DNA of 13,805 nucleotides. Source: Bacillota bacterium. GTDB lineage: Bacteria; Bacillota; Clostridia; Peptostreptococcales; Anaerovoracaceae. Made by a program: the position numbers and the translations under genes. This document shows, piece after piece, positions 1-6,745 of the stretch (within the stretch, counting starts at the first letter, position 1; every line of letters begins with the position of its first letter). The notes beneath the pieces were generated by a model. It was not told the DNA's origin and ran no database searches. It saw nothing but the letters and a program-made list of their open reading frames with translations. The stretch covers positions 1-13,805 of the forward strand of contig JAFOGM010000350.1 of assembly GCA_017386805.1 (NCBI GenBank), read 5' to 3'.

Positions 1-2
1 AT

Positions 3-254
3 TATGAGGAAATGAAGAAGGGACCCTACTCGGAAATGTTGTCTCTGCGCATCGAACACCTCTTTGAAGCGGCGAAAGAACTGGAGCATGTGGGTGGGAT
101 CGTCATCAATCCCTGGGGGCAGTTCATGTACGTGGGAAAGGACCTGATTTCCATCATTGAAGAACGGGTAAACTTGTTGGAAGACGAGGATGACGACGGT
201 GAAATCCAGGTAGAAATCGTTGAAATTTCAACTGATCCTACGCTTTTGAATTAA
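3..254 (+). CDS. SseB-like domain protein, 3' end (5' partial)
   Basis: The frame is open to the left edge of the window (codons for Tyr-Glu-Glu precede the first Met at 12), and no ribosome binding site is visible before that Met, so this is probably the C-terminal part of a longer gene that starts outside. The visible segment contains GGIVINPWGQFMYVGKDLI, which resembles the 'GIVINPFG' core of SseB-family N-terminal domains, followed by a helix and a strongly acidic stretch (LLEDEDDDGE). SseB-like proteins in Firmicutes are mostly of unknown function. The assignment rests on one short motif and could be wrong. The gene ends 34 bases before the ylxM promoter, with no obvious terminator between them. 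Confidence 0.5.
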   Translation, partial: YEEMKKGPYSEMLSLRIEHLFEAAKELEHVGGIVINPWGQFMYVGKDLISIIEERVNLLEDEDDDGEIQVEIVEISTDPTLLN

Positions 255-288
255 ACGAAAATATTTTAAAAGTGTTAAGTAAAAATGC

Positions 289-317
289 TTGACAATACCC
301 TCTTGGCATGGTATGAT
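289..317 (+). promoter_or_regulatory. Sigma-A type promoter of the ylxM-ffh operon
   Basis: TTGACA (289-294), a 17-base spacer, then TATGAT (312-317). The -35 matches the consensus fully and the -10 in five of six positions. The predicted transcript would start near 324, about 20 bases before the ylxM start codon, leaving room for little more than the ribosome binding site (GAGGG, 333-337). Confidence 0.85.
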
Positions 318-345
318 AGCCATTGTGTGAAAGAGGGCGAGCAAT

Positions 346-702
346 ATGTTTGATAAATTTATTGAAATCAGCATGCTCTACGGCTTTTACGGAGGGCTTC
401 TGCCGGAGAAGCAGAACCTGTTTTTAAAAGCGTACTACGAAGACGACTGCTCCTTATCGGAGATCGCTGAACAGTACGGTATCAGCCGCCAGGGCGTTCA
501 CGACGGAATCAAAAAAGCAGAAAAATCCCTGAAAGAATATGAAGAAAAGCTGGGATTGGTCAGCAGATTCCTGCGAACCGCAGACGTGCTGAACGAGATC
601 GACGGACAAATCGATCAATTAGTTGAGAAATACAAGGACAACCAGTCGCTGATCAAGAAATTGAAATCCATGAAAAAGACCATCGACAGCTTAAATGATT
701 AG
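346..702 (+). CDS. ylxM: YlxM family SRP-associated DNA-binding protein
   Basis: A 118-residue protein at the usual family length and in the usual place directly before ffh. Residues about 18-66 form a sigma-70 region 4-like helix-turn-helix: LSEIAEQYGISRQGVHDGI, followed by a charged helix. In streptococci YlxM is reported to bind SRP components and modulate Ffh GTPase activity; whether it does so here is inferred from family and context. The C-terminal third is a Lys/Glu/Asp-rich helical segment. It starts at the ATG following GAGGG, just downstream of a near-consensus promoter, so it is the first gene of its transcription unit. ffh starts 41 bases downstream of its stop codon. Confidence 0.9.
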   Translation: MFDKFIEISMLYGFYGGLLPEKQNLFLKAYYEDDCSLSEIAEQYGISRQGVHDGIKKAEKSLKEYEEKLGLVSRFLRTADVLNEIDGQIDQLVEKYKDNQSLIKKLKSMKKTIDSLND

Positions 703-743
703 CTGCGGCGGATCCGATGGACAGCGGCGGGATAGGAGAGCAT

Positions 744-2078
744 ATGGCATTTGAAGGCTTATCGGACAAGTTACAAGGAGTCTTTAAAAAGTTAAAAGGA
801 AAGGGAGTTCTCACCGAGGCGGATATCAACGAAGCCATGCGTGAGGTCAAGCTGGCTTTACTGGAAGCGGACGTAAACTTCAAGGTGGTTAAGGAATTCG
901 TTGCCACCGTCAAGGAAAAGTCCCTGGGCACCGATGTACTGGAAAGCCTGACTCCGGCTCAGCAGGTGATCAAAATCGTAAATGACGAACTGATCACACT
1001 GATGGGTGGAACCAACAGTAAGCTGACCTTCTCTCCCAGAGGTTTCACCGTTCTGATGATGGTAGGTTTACAGGGTACTGGTAAGACCACGACCTGCGGT
1101 AAGCTGGCGAACTATCTGAAGAAAAACGGAAAGAAACCCATGCTCTGTGCCTGCGACGTATACAGACCTGCAGCGATCGATCAGTTGGAGATCGTTGGTA
1201 AGTCCGTAGATGTTCCTGTATTTACAGACAGAGACAGTAAGGTTCCGGAAGACATTGCGATGAGAGCGGTGAAAGAAGCCGAATACAAAGGCTACGACGT
1301 TCTGATCGTCGATACTGCCGGTCGTCTCCACATCGATGAAGAACTGATGGAAGAGCTGGTTCGAATCAAGAAGAACACCAAGCCCCATGAGATCTTACTG
1401 GTAGTGGATGCCATGACCGGTCAGGACGCAGTCAATGCAGCCGACGCCTTCAACCAGAAGCTGGGTATCGATGGTATCATCATGACCAAGCTGGATGGTG
1501 ACACCAGAGGTGGTGCTGCGCTGTCTGCCAAGAGCGTAACCGGAAAGCCCATCAAGTTCATGGGTATGGGTGAAAAGCTGGATGCGCTGGAGCCGTTCCA
1601 TCCGGAACGTATGGCTTCCCGAATCCTGGGCATGGGTGACGTACTGTCCCTGATCGAAAAAGCACAGGAAAACTTCGATGAGAAGAAAGCCGCTGAATTA
1701 GAGCGGAAAATGAAGAAAAACGAGTTTACACTGGAAGACTTCCTGGATCAGTTCTCTCAGGTCCGCAATATGGGCGGCTTCGGAAAAATGATGGAAATGC
1801 TCCCTGGTGTAAGCGGTAAAGTTTCGGAAGATCAGCTGTCCGACGGTGAAAAAGAAATGAAGTACATGGAAGCCATCATCTTCTCCATGACTCCTGCCGA
1901 ACGACGTGATCCTTCCATCCTCAACGCAAGCCGCAGAAAGCGAATTGCCGCAGGTGCCGGTGTTACCGTAACCCGCGTCAACCAGCTGATCAAACGCTAC
2001 GAAGAGACCAAGAAGATGATGAAAATGCTGAACGGCGGTAAGATGAAAAAGAACCGTCTGTTCCGCGGATTATTCTAA
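744..2078 (+). CDS. ffh: Signal recognition particle protein Ffh (SRP54)
   Basis: The GTPase of the signal recognition particle: it binds signal sequences of membrane and exported proteins on the ribosome and docks with FtsY. The 444 residues match the family length. Order: N domain (1 to about 95), G domain with P-loop GLQGTGKTTT (108-117), DVYRPAAIDQL, DTAGRLHIDEELM and TKLDGDTRGGAALS, then a Met-rich M domain (from about 320) with MGGFGKMMEMLPG and a basic C-terminus. I chose the ATG at 744 because MAFEGLSDKLQ is the canonical N-terminus and AGGAG (734-738) lies five bases before it; an in-frame ATG at 717 would add nine atypical residues. Nothing in the protein looks unusual. Confidence 0.97.
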   Translation: MAFEGLSDKLQGVFKKLKGKGVLTEADINEAMREVKLALLEADVNFKVVKEFVATVKEKSLGTDVLESLTPAQQVIKIVNDELITLMGGTNSKLTFSPRGFTVLMMVGLQGTGKTTTCGKLANYLKKNGKKPMLCACDVYRPAAIDQLEIVGKSVDVPVFTDRDSKVPEDIAMRAVKEAEYKGYDVLIVDTAGRLHIDEELMEELVRIKKNTKPHEILLVVDAMTGQDAVNAADAFNQKLGIDGIIMTKLDGDTRGGAALSAKSVTGKPIKFMGMGEKLDALEPFHPERMASRILGMGDVLSLIEKAQENFDEKKAAELERKMKKNEFTLEDFLDQFSQVRNMGGFGKMMEMLPGVSGKVSEDQLSDGEKEMKYMEAIIFSMTPAERRDPSILNASRRKRIAAGAGVTVTRVNQLIKRYEETKKMMKMLNGGKMKKNRLFRGLF

Positions 2079-2167
2079 ACAATTATTTATCTCAAAGAGC
2101 CATTGACAACTAATTCGGACAAAGATCCAGATTTAGTATAGACAAAGAAATTAAGGAGGTGTAACCA

Positions 2168-2413
2168 ATGGCAGTTAAAATCAGATTAAAGAGAATGGGC
2201 GCAAACAAGAAGCCTTTTTACAGAGTAGTAGTAGCAGATTCCCGTACTTCCAGAGACGGTAAGTGCATCGACGAACTGGGTTATTACAACCCGATGGTAG
2301 ATCCCGCTGAAATCAAGATCGACGCTGAAAAGGCGAAGAAGTGGATCGGCAACGGTGCTCAGCCCACCGACACAGCACGTGCGCTGTTAAAGAAGGCTGG
2401 AGCGATTGAATAA
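2168..2413 (+). CDS. rpsP: 30S ribosomal protein S16
   Basis: An 81-residue S16 protein of normal length, starting MAVKIRLKRMGANKKPFYRV and containing VVADSRTSRDGKCIDELGYY, the family signature. S16 binds 16S rRNA early in 30S assembly. A strong ribosome binding site (AAGGAGGTG, 2153-2161) lies six bases before the ATG. The 89-base gap from ffh holds an isolated TTGACA (2103-2108) but no convincing -10 at proper spacing, so I treat rpsP as part of the upstream operon. khpA follows after 18 bases. The order ffh-rpsP-khpA-rimM-trmD is the standard Firmicutes one. Confidence 0.97.
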   Translation: MAVKIRLKRMGANKKPFYRVVVADSRTSRDGKCIDELGYYNPMVDPAEIKIDAEKAKKWIGNGAQPTDTARALLKKAGAIE

Positions 2414-2431
2414 GGAAGCGGTGAATACAAC

Positions 2432-2662
2432 ATGGTAGAACTGGTAGAAGCGATTGCAAAAGCCCTTGTTGACAAGCCGGAAGAGGTTTCCGTAAAGCAG
2501 ACTGAAGGCCGTCAGGAGATTGTGATCGAACTGAAGGTTGCTCCCGAAGATATGGGTAAGGTCATCGGAAAGCAGGGTAGGATCGCAAAAGCGCTCCGTA
2601 CTGTCGTGAAAGCCGCAGCAACAAGAGCAAATAAGAAAGTGGTCGTAGAGATCGTTCAGTAA
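2432..2662 (+). CDS. khpA: KhpA, single KH-domain RNA-binding protein
   Basis: A 76-residue protein that is essentially one KH domain with the RNA-contacting loop VIGKQGRIAKALR (GxxG at residues 46-49). In pneumococcus and other Firmicutes KhpA pairs with KhpB (Jag/EloR) and the pair binds many small and messenger RNAs, affecting cell elongation and division; the partner gene is not in this window. It is placed between rpsP and rimM, as in related genomes. Its ribosome binding site is weaker than its neighbours' (GGTGA, 2420-2424, seven bases before ATG), so some translational dependence on rpsP is possible, though this is inference. Transcription beyond it meets the structured gap at 2670-2770. 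Confidence 0.93.
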   Translation: MVELVEAIAKALVDKPEEVSVKQTEGRQEIVIELKVAPEDMGKVIGKQGRIAKALRTVVKAAATRANKKVVVEIVQ

Positions 2663-2669
2663 TCCCATG

Positions 2670-2697
2670 GGTACGACGCGCAGTGCGCGTTTCGTCC
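2670..2697 (+). other. GC-rich hairpin after khpA
   Basis: In RNA this forms GG / ACGA / CGCGC, loop AGU, GCGCG / UCGU / CC, with one bulged base on the left (2672) and two on the right (2690-2691). It lies just after the khpA stop codon and has no T-run after it, so it is not a terminator by itself. It might stabilise the 3' end of the rpsP-khpA message or belong to a two-hairpin leader for rimM. Confidence 0.5.
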
Positions 2698-2730
2698 TCT
2701 GGGCGGATGTGTTCTACGCAAAGCAAACGC

Positions 2731-2770
2731 GGCACATATATGTTAAGTATATGTGCCTTTCTTTTTATTT
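2731..2770 (+). terminator. Internal terminator or attenuator between khpA and rimM
   Basis: A perfect 10-base-pair stem, GGCACATATA (2731-2740) with TATATGTGCC (2748-2757), a 7-base loop, then a T-rich run TTTCTTTTTATTT (2758-2770). This is a standard intrinsic terminator shape. Because it lies inside a conserved operon and no good promoter is visible between it and rimM, partial termination or regulated read-through is more likely than complete termination. Confidence 0.75.
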
Positions 2771-2796
2771 AAGGGTTCTATTGAAAAGGAGTCATC

Positions 2797-3294
2797 GTGG
2801 AAAAGATCAAATTAGGACAAATTGTAACCGCTGTTGGCATCAAGGGTGAAGTTAAGGTATACCCTTATACCGATATCCCGGAACGTTTCGAGGAAATCGA
2901 CTCTCTGATGATCGAATCGAAAACTGCCAAGATCAACGGCGTGAGATATATGAAGAACATGGTCATTCTGCGTCTGGAAGGCGTGGATGACAGAAATGCT
3001 GCAGAAGCACTGCGTGGAAAGAATCTGTTCATCGATCGCAAGGATATGTGGGAGATGCCGGAAGATACCTATCTGGTGAAGGACCTGCTGGGCATGACCG
3101 TGATGGATCCGGAAGGAAATCGCGTCGGTAAGCTGGTGAACGTGATCCAGAACAGCGCACAGGACCTGTATGAAATCGAAAAAGAAGACGGAAAGACCTT
3201 CCTGCTTCCTGCAGTCGGTGAATTCGTTCAGACCGTAAATCTGAATAAGCGCATCATGATCGTTCGACTGATCGAAGGGCTGGTGGAACTGTGA
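2797..3294 (+). CDS. rimM: Ribosome maturation factor RimM
   Basis: A 165-residue protein of typical length that assists processing of 16S rRNA and assembly of the 30S head, binding S19. The N-terminal RimM domain (1 to about 85) begins with IKLGQIVTAVGIKGEVKVY; the C-terminal PRC-barrel part (about 93-165) contains DLLGMTVMDPEG and FLLPAVGEFVQTV. The start is GTG at 2797, with AAAAGGAG (2784-2791) five bases upstream; no ATG nearby fits better. The gene lies 134 bases after khpA, downstream of a terminator-like hairpin, so its expression may be set separately from rpsP-khpA. Its TGA stop overlaps the GTG start of trmD by four bases, which points to coupled translation. Confidence 0.95.
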   Translation: MEKIKLGQIVTAVGIKGEVKVYPYTDIPERFEEIDSLMIESKTAKINGVRYMKNMVILRLEGVDDRNAAEALRGKNLFIDRKDMWEMPEDTYLVKDLLGMTVMDPEGNRVGKLVNVIQNSAQDLYEIEKEDGKTFLLPAVGEFVQTVNLNKRIMIVRLIEGLVEL

Positions 3295-4073
3295 GAATCA
3301 ACGTTCTGACGCTGTTTCCCCAGATGTTCCGACCGGTAACGGAAGACAGCATCGTGGGAAGAGCCAATCAGTCCGGGATTTTGGACATTCGCTGTGTCAA
3401 CATCCGCGATTATACCCAGGACAAGCATAAGCGCACGGACGATACGCCCTTTGGCGGCGGTGCCGGTATGGTCATGTTTGCGGATCCCATCTTCCGGGCT
3501 ATGGAAGATCTTGGCGCTGTGAAGGCAAGCGGCGAAGCCGCGGCTGCCGGCGGGAAGAAGCAGAAAATGCTGTACATGTCTCCCCGCGGAAAGATCCTGG
3601 ATCAGGCCATGATCGAAGACCTGGCAAAGCAGGATGAACTGTTCATTCTCTGCGGTCATTACGAAGGTGTGGACCAGCGCGTCCTGGATTATTGGGAAAT
3701 GGAAGAAGTGTCCATTGGTGATTACATCCTGACGGGAGGAGAGCTTCCGGCCATGGTGCTGATCGATACCGTGGCGCGTATGGTACCTGAAGTGTTGGGA
3801 AATGGAGAATCCCATTTGGAAGAATCCATCTATTCCGGCCTTCTGGAGTATCCGCACTATACAAAGCCACGAGAATACTGTGGAATGGAGACACCGGAAG
3901 TACTGCTTTCCGGAAATCATAAGAACATCCACATGTGGCGTTTGGAACAGTCCCTGCGACTGACCAAGGAACGCCGCCCGGACTTGTGGGCCAAGTATTT
4001 GAAGGATACCAGCCATTTGACCAAGCAGGAAAAGAAGCTGCTGCAGTCGATCATTGACGAAGAAAATCGATAA
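3291..4073 (+). CDS. trmD: tRNA (guanine37-N1)-methyltransferase TrmD
   Basis: Methylates G37 next to the anticodon, preventing +1 frameshifting; a SPOUT-class enzyme with a trefoil knot. 260 residues, slightly longer than usual because of an Ala/Gly/Lys-rich insert (KASGEAAAAGGKK). Key elements: FGGGAGMVM, CGHYEGVDQR (121-130), the knot SIGDYILTGGELPAM (141-155), and LLEYPHYTKP. Aligned without gaps to my recollection of E. coli TrmD, R163 corresponds to Arg154, while E178 sits where the proposed catalytic Asp169 is found. It starts at GTG (3291), overlapping rimM by four bases. rplS, which follows trmD in Bacillus, is not here; a strong terminator follows instead. Confidence 0.96.
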   Translation: MRINVLTLFPQMFRPVTEDSIVGRANQSGILDIRCVNIRDYTQDKHKRTDDTPFGGGAGMVMFADPIFRAMEDLGAVKASGEAAAAGGKKQKMLYMSPRGKILDQAMIEDLAKQDELFILCGHYEGVDQRVLDYWEMEEVSIGDYILTGGELPAMVLIDTVARMVPEVLGNGESHLEESIYSGLLEYPHYTKPREYCGMETPEVLLSGNHKNIHMWRLEQSLRLTKERRPDLWAKYLKDTSHLTKQEKKLLQSIIDEENR

Positions 4074-4076
4074 TTG

Positions 4077-4111
4077 AAAACCCCTCACTTGTTGAAACGG
4101 TGAGGGGTTTT
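4077..4111 (+). terminator. Intrinsic terminator after trmD
   Basis: A perfect 12-base-pair stem, AAAACCCCTCAC (4077-4088) with GTGAGGGGTTTT (4100-4111), and an 11-base loop. The four T's of the stem end serve as a short U-run, and the A's on the left give some activity on the opposite strand. The stem begins three bases after the trmD stop. Confidence 0.9.
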
Positions 4112-4121
4112 ATGTTATAAT
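4092..4121 (+). promoter_or_regulatory. Promoter of the division/envelope operon
   Basis: TTGAAA (4092-4097), an 18-base spacer, then a perfect TATAAT (4116-4121). The -35 box lies in the loop of the preceding terminator and the spacer contains its right arm. The predicted start near 4128 gives a leader of about 60 bases before the ATG at 4191 and rules out the in-frame ATG at 4125 as start. Confidence 0.75.
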
Positions 4122-4190
4122 AAAATGATTATATTGGGAAAAACTGTCCGGTTTCCTGACAAGTTGACTTCAAAGGGGACGAAGGTCAGA

Positions 4191-5189
4191 ATGGAAGAAG
4201 AAAAGAAGACGCATCATGGAAAGCGAAATGCCTTCCTTGCTATATATTTTTTGACGATCATCGCTTTGGTAGGTCTGATTTACGTACTTCCAAAGGTGTC
4301 GGATGCCTTTACGCCTACGGTGATCCTGGAGTATGGGAACATGCAGGTGAAGGATGATGTGACCTGTTACATCGTCCGCACAGAGCAGGTGGTTACGGCC
4401 AGTCACACCGGTTCCACAGCCTATTATGTGGAAGAAGGGATCAAATCCCGAAAGGGTGCCAGAGTGGCGGATATCAACGGGGTCGGATATTTCTGCCCGG
4501 CTACCGGCGTGGTCAGCTATTACATGGACGGACTGGAAAGCCAGTACACACCGGAAACCATGGAGGCTATGGATCTCCTGCCGATGCCCACGGAAGAGGA
4601 TCTGGAAAACGGTGTCAATGTGATCCCGGAACCGGAAAATCTGTCCAGAGTCACTGTGAATGCAGGGGATCGGCTGTATAAGGTAGTGAATAACGATATC
4701 TGGTACGCTGTCTGCCGTGTGGAAAGCGCGTCCATTGTGAAGTACCAGCCGGGAGCGAAGGTTTCCATTGTGCTTCCGCTGGATACAGTTCAGGGAAAGG
4801 TGGACCGCATCATTGACAAGGGCGACTACTGGATGGTCATCCTGAAGTTCAACCGCTATTATGAAGATATGCCGAAGCTGCGCCGATTGGAGGCTACAGT
4901 GATCACTTCGGATAACAGCGGGCTGATCGTACCCAACGAAAGCCTGACACAGGAAGAAGGCGTCACAGGGGTATATGTCAAAGATATCAGCGGGAATTAT
5001 AACTTTACCCGCGTGAAAGTAATCACCACAGACGGGGAATATTCCCTGGTGGAATCCACAACGTTCAATGAAAAGTTGGATGATGGAACCACGGTCAAAG
5101 TGTCTACAGTAGACATTTATGATGAAATACAGAGAAAACCTCCCTCGAAGCCAAGAACGGAAACGGGAACGGACCAGAGCGGAGAATAA
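4191..5189 (+). CDS. HlyD-like single-span membrane protein, orphan
   Basis: A 332-residue protein with a basic cytoplasmic N-terminus, one membrane span (about 13-33, NAFLAIYFLTIIALVGLIYV) and a long extracytoplasmic part. The body has short beta-rich segments (SSTAYYVEEGIKSRKG-like and PGAKVSIVLPLDTVQGKV) of the lipoyl/barrel-sandwich kind seen in HlyD/RND adaptor proteins, and ends in a Pro/Lys/Thr-rich tail. No transporter gene lies next to it. Similar proteins are commonly annotated as 'HlyD family' before yggS-sepF in Clostridia; their job is not established. I chose the ATG at 4191 because the promoter lies too close to the ATG at 4125. GAAGG (4181-4185) or AAAGGGGA (4172-4179) could serve as a weak ribosome binding site. 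It is the first gene of the operon. Confidence 0.75.
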   Translation: MEEEKKTHHGKRNAFLAIYFLTIIALVGLIYVLPKVSDAFTPTVILEYGNMQVKDDVTCYIVRTEQVVTASHTGSTAYYVEEGIKSRKGARVADINGVGYFCPATGVVSYYMDGLESQYTPETMEAMDLLPMPTEEDLENGVNVIPEPENLSRVTVNAGDRLYKVVNNDIWYAVCRVESASIVKYQPGAKVSIVLPLDTVQGKVDRIIDKGDYWMVILKFNRYYEDMPKLRRLEATVITSDNSGLIVPNESLTQEEGVTGVYVKDISGNYNFTRVKVITTDGEYSLVESTTFNEKLDDGTTVKVSTVDIYDEIQRKPPSKPRTETGTDQSGE

Positions 5190-5208
5190 ATATTGAGGAG
5201 GAACAGCT

Positions 5209-5913
5209 ATGGGAATGATCCGGGAGAATATCGACCGTATCAACGCTGAAAAAGCGAAATTTGCTGAATCTGTAGGAAAAACAGAGCAGGATGTATTGCT
5301 GGTGGCGGTGACGAAGACCAGAACAGCGGATGAAATCAATGAGGCCATTGACGCTGGTATCACCGACATCGGGGAAAATAAAGTGCAGGAAGTGGTAGAC
5401 AAGTTCGATCATGTGAAGCCCGTCAGATGGCATCTGATCGGTCACCTTCAGACAAACAAGGTGAAGTACATCATCGATAAGGTTTGTATGATCCACTCTG
5501 TGGATTCCATGAAGCTGGCTAAGGAAATCGACAAGAGAGCCGGCCAGCACGGTGTGACCATGGATATCCTGATCCAGGTCAACGCTGCACAGGAAGAATC
5601 CAAGTTCGGTATTACCACGGATGATACCAAGCAGCTGATTTTAGACATTCTGGAAGAATGTCCGAACATCCGGATCCGCGGTCTGATGCACATTGCACCT
5701 GCAGCGGACGATCCCAACGATGTTCGCCAGTATTTCAGCCAGGTGAAAGACCTCTACGAAGAATGCGGAAAGATCGAACATCCGCATCTTGATTTCAAAT
5801 ATCTGTCCATGGGTATGTCCCATGATTTCGGCGTAGCTATTGAAGAAGGTTCCAATCTGATCCGTGTGGGTACTTCCATTTTCGGAGCGCGGGACTACAG
5901 TAAGAAGAATTAG
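5209..5913 (+). CDS. yggS: YggS/YlmE family PLP-binding protein (PLP homeostasis)
   Basis: A 234-residue alanine racemase N-terminal barrel fold protein that binds pyridoxal 5'-phosphate and helps keep cellular PLP balanced; no enzyme activity is firmly established for the family. The PLP lysine is K36 in LLVAVTKTR. Other signatures: GENKVQEVVDKF, RWHLIGHLQTNKVKYI, and the C-terminal SMGMSHDFGVAIEEGSNLIR followed by VGTSIFGARDY. A strong GAGGAGG (5195-5201) stands seven bases before the ATG. Its place directly before sepF is conserved across Firmicutes, Actinobacteria and Cyanobacteria, which has long suggested a link to division, though the mechanism is unknown. Confidence 0.95.
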   Translation: MGMIRENIDRINAEKAKFAESVGKTEQDVLLVAVTKTRTADEINEAIDAGITDIGENKVQEVVDKFDHVKPVRWHLIGHLQTNKVKYIIDKVCMIHSVDSMKLAKEIDKRAGQHGVTMDILIQVNAAQEESKFGITTDDTKQLILDILEECPNIRIRGLMHIAPAADDPNDVRQYFSQVKDLYEECGKIEHPHLDFKYLSMGMSHDFGVAIEEGSNLIRVGTSIFGARDYSKKN

Positions 5914-5927
5914 AAAGGAAGAATGAC

Positions 5928-6422
5928 ATGGGCGTTTTTGGTAAGTTTAAGGAACTGATCGGTATTGAAGAAATCGACGAAGAAGAAGATTTCGAAGAAG
6001 AGCCTGTGGTGGAAAAGAAGCCTGAAGTTCGTCAGAACAGCTTCGTTCAGCCGGCTCCTGTAAAAGAGGTAAAGGATAACAGGGTAGTGAACATGCAGAA
6101 CACAAATACTTCTTCCGTAAACCGTATCACCAGCCAGTTCAAGATGGTTGTGATCGAGCCCAAGGGCTTTGATGAAAGCCCCCGCCTGGTAGATAATCTG
6201 AAGGCGAAGAAGCCGGTGATCATCAACCTGGAAAAGCTGGAATCTGATACTGCAAGAAAGATTTTTGACTTCCTCAGCGGTGCTACCTATGCACTGAACG
6301 GAAATGTACAGAAGATCGCCAACAACATCTTCGTATTCGTTCCTGAAAACGTGGATGTGACTTCTTCTGTGGACCAGAAGCCCAGCGTGAACTTCGGTGA
6401 GCCGAAGAGCCCCTGGAGATAA
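5928..6422 (+). CDS. sepF: Cell division protein SepF
   Basis: A membrane-anchored FtsZ-binding protein that bundles FtsZ filaments and tethers them at the septum. 164 residues: an N-terminal amphipathic helix (MGVFGKFKELIGI, 1-13) that should contact the membrane, an acidic and flexible linker (about 14-70), and the SepF core (about 72-142) with VVIEPKGFDESPRLVDNL, KPVIINLEKLE and RKIFDFLSGATYALNGNVQK. The core motifs are intact. Ribosome binding site AAAGGAA (5914-5920). It lies 14 bases after yggS and 20 before yggT, the standard arrangement. FtsZ and FtsA are not encoded in this window. Confidence 0.95.
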   Translation: MGVFGKFKELIGIEEIDEEEDFEEEPVVEKKPEVRQNSFVQPAPVKEVKDNRVVNMQNTNTSSVNRITSQFKMVVIEPKGFDESPRLVDNLKAKKPVIINLEKLESDTARKIFDFLSGATYALNGNVQKIANNIFVFVPENVDVTSSVDQKPSVNFGEPKSPWR

Positions 6423-6442
6423 CTTGAGAGGATGGGAAAGAG

Positions 6443-6727
6443 ATGTATTCGTATTTAGTGATGGTTGTAAACTTACTGTTTCGTGCGTTTTCAACCTTGA
6501 TTTTGGTGTATTGTCTCATGTCCTGGTTCGTTCGCCCCTACACATCCCTGTATCGCGCGTATCTGTTCCTGGCTGAGATCGTAGAACCGCTGATCTATCC
6601 CTTCCGGAAAATCACCGGAGGGTTTGCTCAGAGCACGGGGATCGATTTTGCGCCCTGGCTGACACTGATGTTCTTCAGCGTGGCCCAGAATGCGCTCTAT
6701 CTGATCCTGCGCTCGATTTTCCTGTAA
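6443..6727 (+). CDS. yggT: YggT/YlmG family membrane protein
   Basis: A 94-residue membrane protein with two predicted spans (about 5-28 and 69-92). Between them are the family motifs MSWFVRPY and VEPLIYPFRKITGG, and IDFAPWLTLM opens the second span. The exact function is unknown; homologues affect cell shape, nucleoid or septum placement, and in chloroplasts thylakoid proteins and nucleoids. It sits between sepF and divIVA, 20 bases after the former. The purine-rich GAGAGGATGGGAAAG before the ATG is the binding site region. In Bacillus, ylmH would come next; here divIVA follows directly. Confidence 0.92.
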   Translation: MYSYLVMVVNLLFRAFSTLILVYCLMSWFVRPYTSLYRAYLFLAEIVEPLIYPFRKITGGFAQSTGIDFAPWLTLMFFSVAQNALYLILRSIFL

Positions 6728-6745
6728 AGCAAAGGAGGGGATTCC

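Noticed and set aside
717..743. Upstream ATG giving a nine-residue extension of Ffh
   Set aside because: The extension is atypical, no ribosome binding site precedes it, and the AGGAG site at 734-738 favours the ATG at 744.
2103..2108. TTGACA before rpsP as a separate rpsP promoter
   Set aside because: The best -10-like hexamer (TAGTAT, 2134-2139) is 25 bases away, too far for sigma-A; at 17 bases the sequence is TCCAGA. A weak promoter cannot be excluded.
2743..2771. TTAAGT-17-TATTTA as a promoter for rimM
   Set aside because: Only about three of six matches in each box and it overlaps the terminator stem and U-run, so it is probably chance similarity in AT-rich sequence.
2667..2849. 60-codon plus-strand open frame between khpA and rimM
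   Set aside because: It runs through both hairpins and into rimM in another frame, has no ribosome binding site, and its peptide resembles no family. The region is better explained as RNA structure.
3228..5402. Long minus-strand open frames opposite trmD (3228-4088) and the HlyD-like gene (4170-5402)
   Set aside because: They lie opposite well-supported plus-strand genes, lack binding sites and give His/Ile/Phe-rich peptides typical of the reverse complement of normal codon use.
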